DNA of 64,000 nucleotides from positions 366,908,271 to 366,972,270 of the forward strand of contig NC_080672.1 in the NCBI RefSeq assembly GCF_030247195.1, read 5' to 3'. Positions within the stretch are counted from its first letter, which is position 1; each line of letters starts with the position of its first letter. Of the stretch, positions 59,703-64,000 are shown piece after piece. The notes under the pieces were generated by a model. That model saw only the letters and a program-made list of their open reading frames with translations, had not been told where the DNA came from and searched no databases. The translations under genes and the position numbers were made by a program. Origin of the DNA: Topomyia yanbarensis. Its lineage: Eukaryota; Arthropoda; Insecta; Diptera; Culicidae.

Positions 59703-60068
59703 GGGGGTCCGAATAGCCCCGTACTCTCATTTCGCACAAAAGTGGTGAGCGTCTCGAAAATATCTCCAAACCAAACAAAAATCATTCCATGAAATAGGAG
59801 CCTCAAGTTTTCTAAAATACTTATCTGTTATTTTTTTCACTTTTATTTGTTGCTTTAATCACGGTTTTACCATTATAATGATTTTTGTTTTGAGGGTGGC
59901 AAAAAATGAAACACGTTGTATCTCCTTTCTAAAAAAAAACAAAGGAATTTAATTTAGCTGTCAAAATATATGTTTTAGAATAGCGCTTCCACGAATATGT
60001 ACGACAGTCAGAAAGTGTTACGGTTTTCTGAGAAATCGAGGGAGCCCGAATTACCCCTCGGGTCCCCC
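59703..60068. repeat. Possible TA-flanked MITE with GGGGG/CCCCC ends
   Basis: The left end GGGGGTCCGAATAGCCCCG and right end CGAATTACCCCTCGGGTCCCCC are partly inverse. Both are flanked by TA (59701-59702 and 60069-60070). The interior is non-coding. The inverted match is imperfect beyond the first eight or so bases. Confidence 0.5.
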
Positions 60069-60109
60069 TATTCAATTCAGAAAATAATAAGTTACAATTC
60101 ATAAAATAT

Positions 60110-60720
60110 AATCATTATTTTTTGCTGCTATTCTGGGTGCACTGCTTTTCGCTTGTCGTATTGATTTTCTTTCTTGGTGGTGAGCAATGGTCAGGTTCAC
60201 CTTCTGTCGCTTGCTGATCATACCGTCTGTCCTCTCCCTCGCTCGTGTTTGCGTCCATATCGTCGTCTCTAGAGCTTTGATTTTCGTTGTTAGATGTTTG
60301 GTGCTTCTTTATGTTTTCGAGCGACTTTGGTATTGCCGTCTTTTTTCTTGTTTATTTCTTCCCTAGATATGTTAACTATTGGTATTGGGATACCAAGAAA
60401 TATTGCTTGTCTGGCATTTTTTTTGGCTGGCTGTATGTGATGTGTCAGCAGATGTCAAAGGCTGTTTAGTGGGGTATGTGAATATGGTTCTTTGTATGTA
60501 GTTAACCCATTGAGATAATCTGTACTCCAAAGTCAAGTAAGACGGTATAAATTGATTCAACCACACCACCCGAACACCGTTGTGAATGCCAGGGAAAAAA
60601 TTCTCTATGTGTCGTTTATGAAGGATTCCACTTCTCCATACTTCGATATGAATCGTTTAATATAGTCCGTACTAGTACGAGGTGCCAAATCGTGTAGATG
60701 AATTTCCGTCAGGCCAGGTT
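60110..60720 (-). pseudogene. Non-LTR ORF1 relic, family T copy A
   Basis: Reading on the minus strand, EIHLHDLAPRTSTDYIKRF and KYGEVESFINDT are followed by a stop. Then comes a shifted PSYLTL block and a TTYKEPYSHTP segment. The highly charged tail (SSRDDDMDANTSEGEDRRY, then PPRKKINTTSEKQC) lies at about 60125-60240. The order and spacing match copy B to the right. ORF1 proteins bind element RNA. Here at least two stops and several frameshifts abolish function. The zinc-knuckle region is not preserved. Confidence 0.65.
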
Positions 60721-60819
60721 TTTTTTAATTTCGTTTATTTGACACAGCTCATAGCGGTAGCTTAACGGAGCCGTGGAGTTTTCATTTGTTTACAATATGC
60801 AAAAATAAAAACAAATATT

Positions 60820-61598
60820 ATTGATTATTCGTAGGATCTCGTGCGCGCAACTTTTTATTGCGAACAGAGACCTTCTTTCGCGGCTCGCCTGCTGCGTCAT
60901 GGGGATCATTTAAATCTCTCCTCTCCTTCACATCAAGGTCATCATCGTTAAAAGTGTCTTGGTGCACGCGATCAGGTGTTCTTTCTTGCTACTTACACTT
61001 ACGGGTGACCAATGTAGAACCGTCGTCATTGTTATTATCTTCTTCATCGATGTTGCTTACAGTAGTTTTTGGCTACCGTTTGTGGTTCAGGTATTGGTAT
61101 TGAAAACTCTTTTTTGGATTGGTTTGCCGTGGATGCGTTGGCAATCGGTAGAGATGCATTCTCCTCTGTATCTTCCGCGGCAAGATTGTCCGTGGTGCGC
61201 TGTCTGATTACAATATTTGCACGTAGGAGTTTGCCCCTCATGGGTACATAACGTAGTTTGGTTTCGTGGGTTTTGAGTTTTATAGTCAGGTGGGAGGGGG
61301 TAGGTCTTCCGATCCGCATCCTCACCACAAGAACACCGTTAGGTGTACCTGGGAAGAAATTTCTCCACGTATCAGGTGTAACGGATTCTACTTCTCCGTA
61401 TTGCATGCACTGGTGCAGAGTATGAAGAAACATAGAACAAAAAAGGCACATAAGCCCTCTCGGTCTCCTCGATGCACCACTATCGAGGCGTAATGCAATA
61501 ACCATCTTAAAGCTGTTCTTTAGTGCTGATGCACGCAATATGTTTGCAATACCGTCAAACCCCTCAACATTATCCAATGTGTTTTTGTACCAAAACAT
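60820..61598 (-). pseudogene. Non-LTR ORF1 relic, family T copy B
   Basis: The longer of the two copies. From about 61570 leftward on the minus strand: NVEGFDGIANI, FKMVIALRLDSGA, QYGEVESVTPDTWRNFFPG, TPNGVLVVRMRIGRPTPSHL and a charged segment to 61044. A shifted frame continues with HQDTFNDDDLDVKERRDLND, GEPRKKVSVRNKK and a stop near 60820. The TPNG-x-VVR and PS-LT blocks are typical of ORF1 proteins of LOA/I-type mosquito elements, recalled rather than searched. The CCHC knuckles expected in the middle are absent or unreadable. Copy A follows in the same orientation after about 100 bp. Confidence 0.65.
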
Positions 61599-61822
61599 TT
61601 TGTTTTATAGAAGTTGTGGGAGATAATGTGTTTTCGAGCATACTAAGTAAATTTTCTTAATTTTGAACATTTTGTGTTATTTAAGGTGATTTTTAATCTA
61701 TTCCACGAATGATTATATTTTTCGGTAGTGTGTGAAAAGTGCGTTCAGTATTCATGTAAATATTACACCTATCCACAAACAAAAGTTATTTTTTAAATAA
61801 TTTTTTTATGAAATATGCGGTT
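61599..61822. other. Short gene-less stretch
   Basis: AT-rich DNA between ORF1 relic and fold-back; nothing recognised. Confidence 0.4.
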
Positions 61823-62990
61823 GGGGTAAGTTGGCGGTGACGCACGGGGGGTAAGTTGGCGGTACTATTCACAGTGCAAAAATAGCCATCAAATATTCTT
61901 ATTTCTGGAATTCACTTCAAAGTGAGAATATCTTTTTCTTGTGTATCTCGTCAATGCAGAGGACATTTGCTTAGGCCAATCGCCTGAAGAATTTCGAAAA
62001 TTTGCTTTTGAATATGGGGTACGCGTCGAAGTCAAAATGCCGGGGTATTGAGAGTGAAATATAGTTGAAAATGTACGTTAATCTACGGTTTTATTGAAAA
62101 GACATTCAGCACGTTCCAGAAGAACCCTAGAAGCTTCATGTGATTGCTTCTTTTCTGGCATACATATTAGACTGGTTCAATTTTTGACTTTTAGCTCCAC
62201 CAGACTTTTCTGATTCCTTTTATGGTCCTTAGTAATTGTGCAAATTTTGGTAACATTGAAAATAAATTATTCTTCTGCTGAACACATTCGTTGCAAGTTT
62301 ATGAAAAATCGTTGAGAAAAATTATTAACAGAAGAAGCAGTATGACTTCAAAACAAGTGGATTATATTAGTAACCATAGCAACCCTGTTTGAATAGCTAC
62401 ATCGTTATACCAGCGTAAACTAGACTATGATTAATAATAAAATCCACTTGTTTTGAAGTCATGCTGCTTCTTCTGTTAATAACTTTTTTCAGCGAATTTT
62501 CATAAACTTTTAATGTTCCACGAATGTGTTCAGTAGAAGATTACCTTTAGAAATATATAGTGTTCTCATGAATTGATTGATAAGGTGATTTTTTAAGAAT
62601 TTGTTTTTAATGTTAACCGATTTTGCATACAAACTTCCATATAAACTTTGAAATTTTTGGAGGGTCCGTAGACACAACTAATCGGTACCAAAATTTGCAC
62701 AATTACTAAGGACCATAAAAGGAATCAGAAAAGCCTGGAGGAGCTAAAAGTCAAAAATTGAATCAGTCTAATATACATAAATACCGCCAACTTACCCCGG
62801 TCCCGGGTGGGTTTTCTGCGTCCCATATATTTGTCTAAAAAACAAAGACAGCGAAACAAACAATTTGATAAAATTCAGGGATGTTGCCAACAATCTACTG
62901 TTTTATGCAACATGTTCCCTTTTTACAAGATCTCCCCAAATCAAAGTGACAAAAAATGAAAAATGAAAACACTGCCAACTGGCCCCGGTC
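61823..62990. mobile_element. Fold-back element with nested inverted ends
   Basis: GGGGTAAGTTGGCGGT occurs at 61823-61838 and again at 61848-61863. The inverse ACCGCCAACTTACCCC lies at 62783-62798, with a weaker outer copy (ACTGCCAACTGGCCCCGG) near 62970-62987. Inner arms (about 62164-62375 and 62440-62770) pair through GGTCCTTAGTAATTGTGCAA, GACTTCAAAACAAGTGGAT and AACAGAAGAAGCAG blocks. The core of about 65 bp is non-coding. No transposase. Confidence 0.75.
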
Positions 62991-63007
62991 TCTCCTACCG
63001 GAAATGA

Positions 63008-63397
63008 TTACACACCAAGAAGTAATGAAATTTAAACGACATGTAAATCAATACGAATGTAAACATACAACAATTGAATCCAAAATTTGATTGAAAATTA
63101 CGTAGAAATCAATTGGAGCATCAAACAGCATATAATTTTACACTTTCATTTGTGTAAAATTACATGTCATTCATTTTACAACAGTATTCGAGTAAAAATA
63201 CATTGAAGTGCATTGCTTTTCCGTTTAAAGAAACTGTAATTTTCAATCCACGTGTAAAATTATAATGAAATTCGTTGAAGAAAGCACTACAAGTCGTGTG
63301 TATTTGTGGTGGAACCTAATTTTACATTTATAATCATGCTTCAAATATGTGCATGAAAATAAACTTAAAATTACAAAATATTTTTATCTGTGTATAT
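63008..63397. repeat. Probable MITE with TTACACA-type ends
   Basis: The left end TTACACACCAAGAAGTAATG and right end ATATTTTTATCTGTGTATAT are partly inverse (ACACA start). The interior is rich in TAAAATTACA-type words that pair with each other. Style and length match known mosquito TA-flanked MITEs, but the inverted match is imperfect. Confidence 0.4.
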
Positions 63398-64000
63398 AAG
63401 CTCTAATGGAGGGCGTCAATCGCATATGTCGCGTATTTTACTTAAAAACTCATCGTAAAATTCAAGCTGAGATGAATGCATATACTGGACTACAATGAAA
63501 CTTTGGTTTCATTTCGATAAATATCCAGAATGTCGCCATAATTATCGGGCCACCCTTTAATGTCAAAATCAAAACATCCCTACAAAATGAGGTATTTTTT
63601 AATGCACGATTAAAAGAAATGCATTAAGTTTAAGTAAACCAAATTTTAATCGAAGCTCCGTTTTGGGCGGTTTCTTGTAATCTATGCACTGGGCATATTG
63701 CCAGAGTACTCGAAGTTTTGCAAGGGATTCTTGCCGGGGTTTGTTTTAAGCGTCTTGAATCGACGAACCTCACAAAATGGATCATCCATAATCGTCGGAA
63801 AAAATAAACTACCCCCCCCCCCTAAAAAGGGCAGATCCTTCGAGCGAACTGAACTAACAATTTCTGTCGAAAAAGGAACACCATTCCCGGCACACCAGGG
63901 AGAGAACTAACGACCTATACCTTCGCTCCGCGCTGCTGCTACTGGGAAATTACGAGCAGAAAACATGGCTTCTGGGCTCTGCTGCCACTCAGCATTCGCT
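63398..64000. other. Gene-less end of window
   Basis: Contains a C10 run near 63812-63822. A 70-codon frame at 63698-63910 crosses it and is not recognised. Any feature extending past 64000 cannot be seen. Confidence 0.35.

Noticed and set aside
1..64000. CRISPR arrays, operons, ribosomal RNA or viral insertions
   Set aside because: No regularly spaced direct repeats of CRISPR type, no bacterial gene organisation, no rRNA-like stretch and no recognisable viral protein were seen.

Overview
The window looks like intergenic or deep-intronic DNA from a dipteran insect, most likely a mosquito. The main reasons are the transposon set (DD37E Tc1/mariner elements and several clades of non-LTR retrotransposon), the very high density of MITEs and fold-back elements, the eukaryotic layout and AT-rich base composition, and islands of GC-richer unique sequence with short CAG/CAA, CGA and GAT runs. 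The genus cannot be settled from sequence alone. No intact host protein-coding gene was recognised. Every recognisable coding sequence belongs to a mobile element, and every one is broken.

Layout. 0-9.8 kb: unique or AT-rich DNA with a 168-bp palindromic mini-element (2.1 kb) and a GC-richer, low-complexity island (5-7.3 kb). 9.8-13 kb: a nearly complete but dead RTE-like retrotransposon. 13-18.6 kb: unique DNA with a piggyBac-type MITE flanked by TTAA (15.1 kb). 18.6-25.2 kb: a dense cluster of MITEs, a fold-back element, a GATAAAATCGGG minisatellite, a hAT-type MITE with an 8-bp target duplication, and a DD37E mariner relic. 25.2-28.2 kb: GC-richer unique DNA with a promoter-like GAGA/initiator segment. 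28.3-30.5 kb: a very well preserved fold-back element with arms of about 0.84-0.92 kb. 31.1-35.9 kb: a Jockey/I-like retrotransposon (ORF1 with zinc knuckles, ORF2 endonuclease, 3' UTR, poly(A)) into which a DD37E mariner is embedded on the opposite strand. 36-42.3 kb: mostly unique, with GC-richer and homeodomain-site-like islands. 42.6-50.7 kb: four small palindromic elements, a nested element with GC-rich hairpins, ORF1 relics of another non-LTR family, and a 2.4-kb fold-back enclosing a tandem dimer. 51.8-54.0 kb: GC-richer unique island. 54.3-55.2 kb: a degenerate minisatellite of about 105-120 bp. 56-64 kb: more non-LTR fragments, a mariner split by a piggyBac-type MITE, two ORF1 relics in the same orientation, another fold-back and a terminal MITE.

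The genes do not form a pathway. The biology here is layered transposition: elements inside elements, with decay by nonsense and frameshift mutations. The most notable signal is the unusual amount of inverted-repeat DNA. At least ten palindromic or fold-back units were found, from 110 bp to 2.4 kb. Three copies of one palindromic family (2.1, 43.9 and 44.6 kb) show arms that match each other within a copy better than they match other copies. The long fold-backs could be hairpin-RNA (endo-siRNA) sources if transcribed; that is inference.
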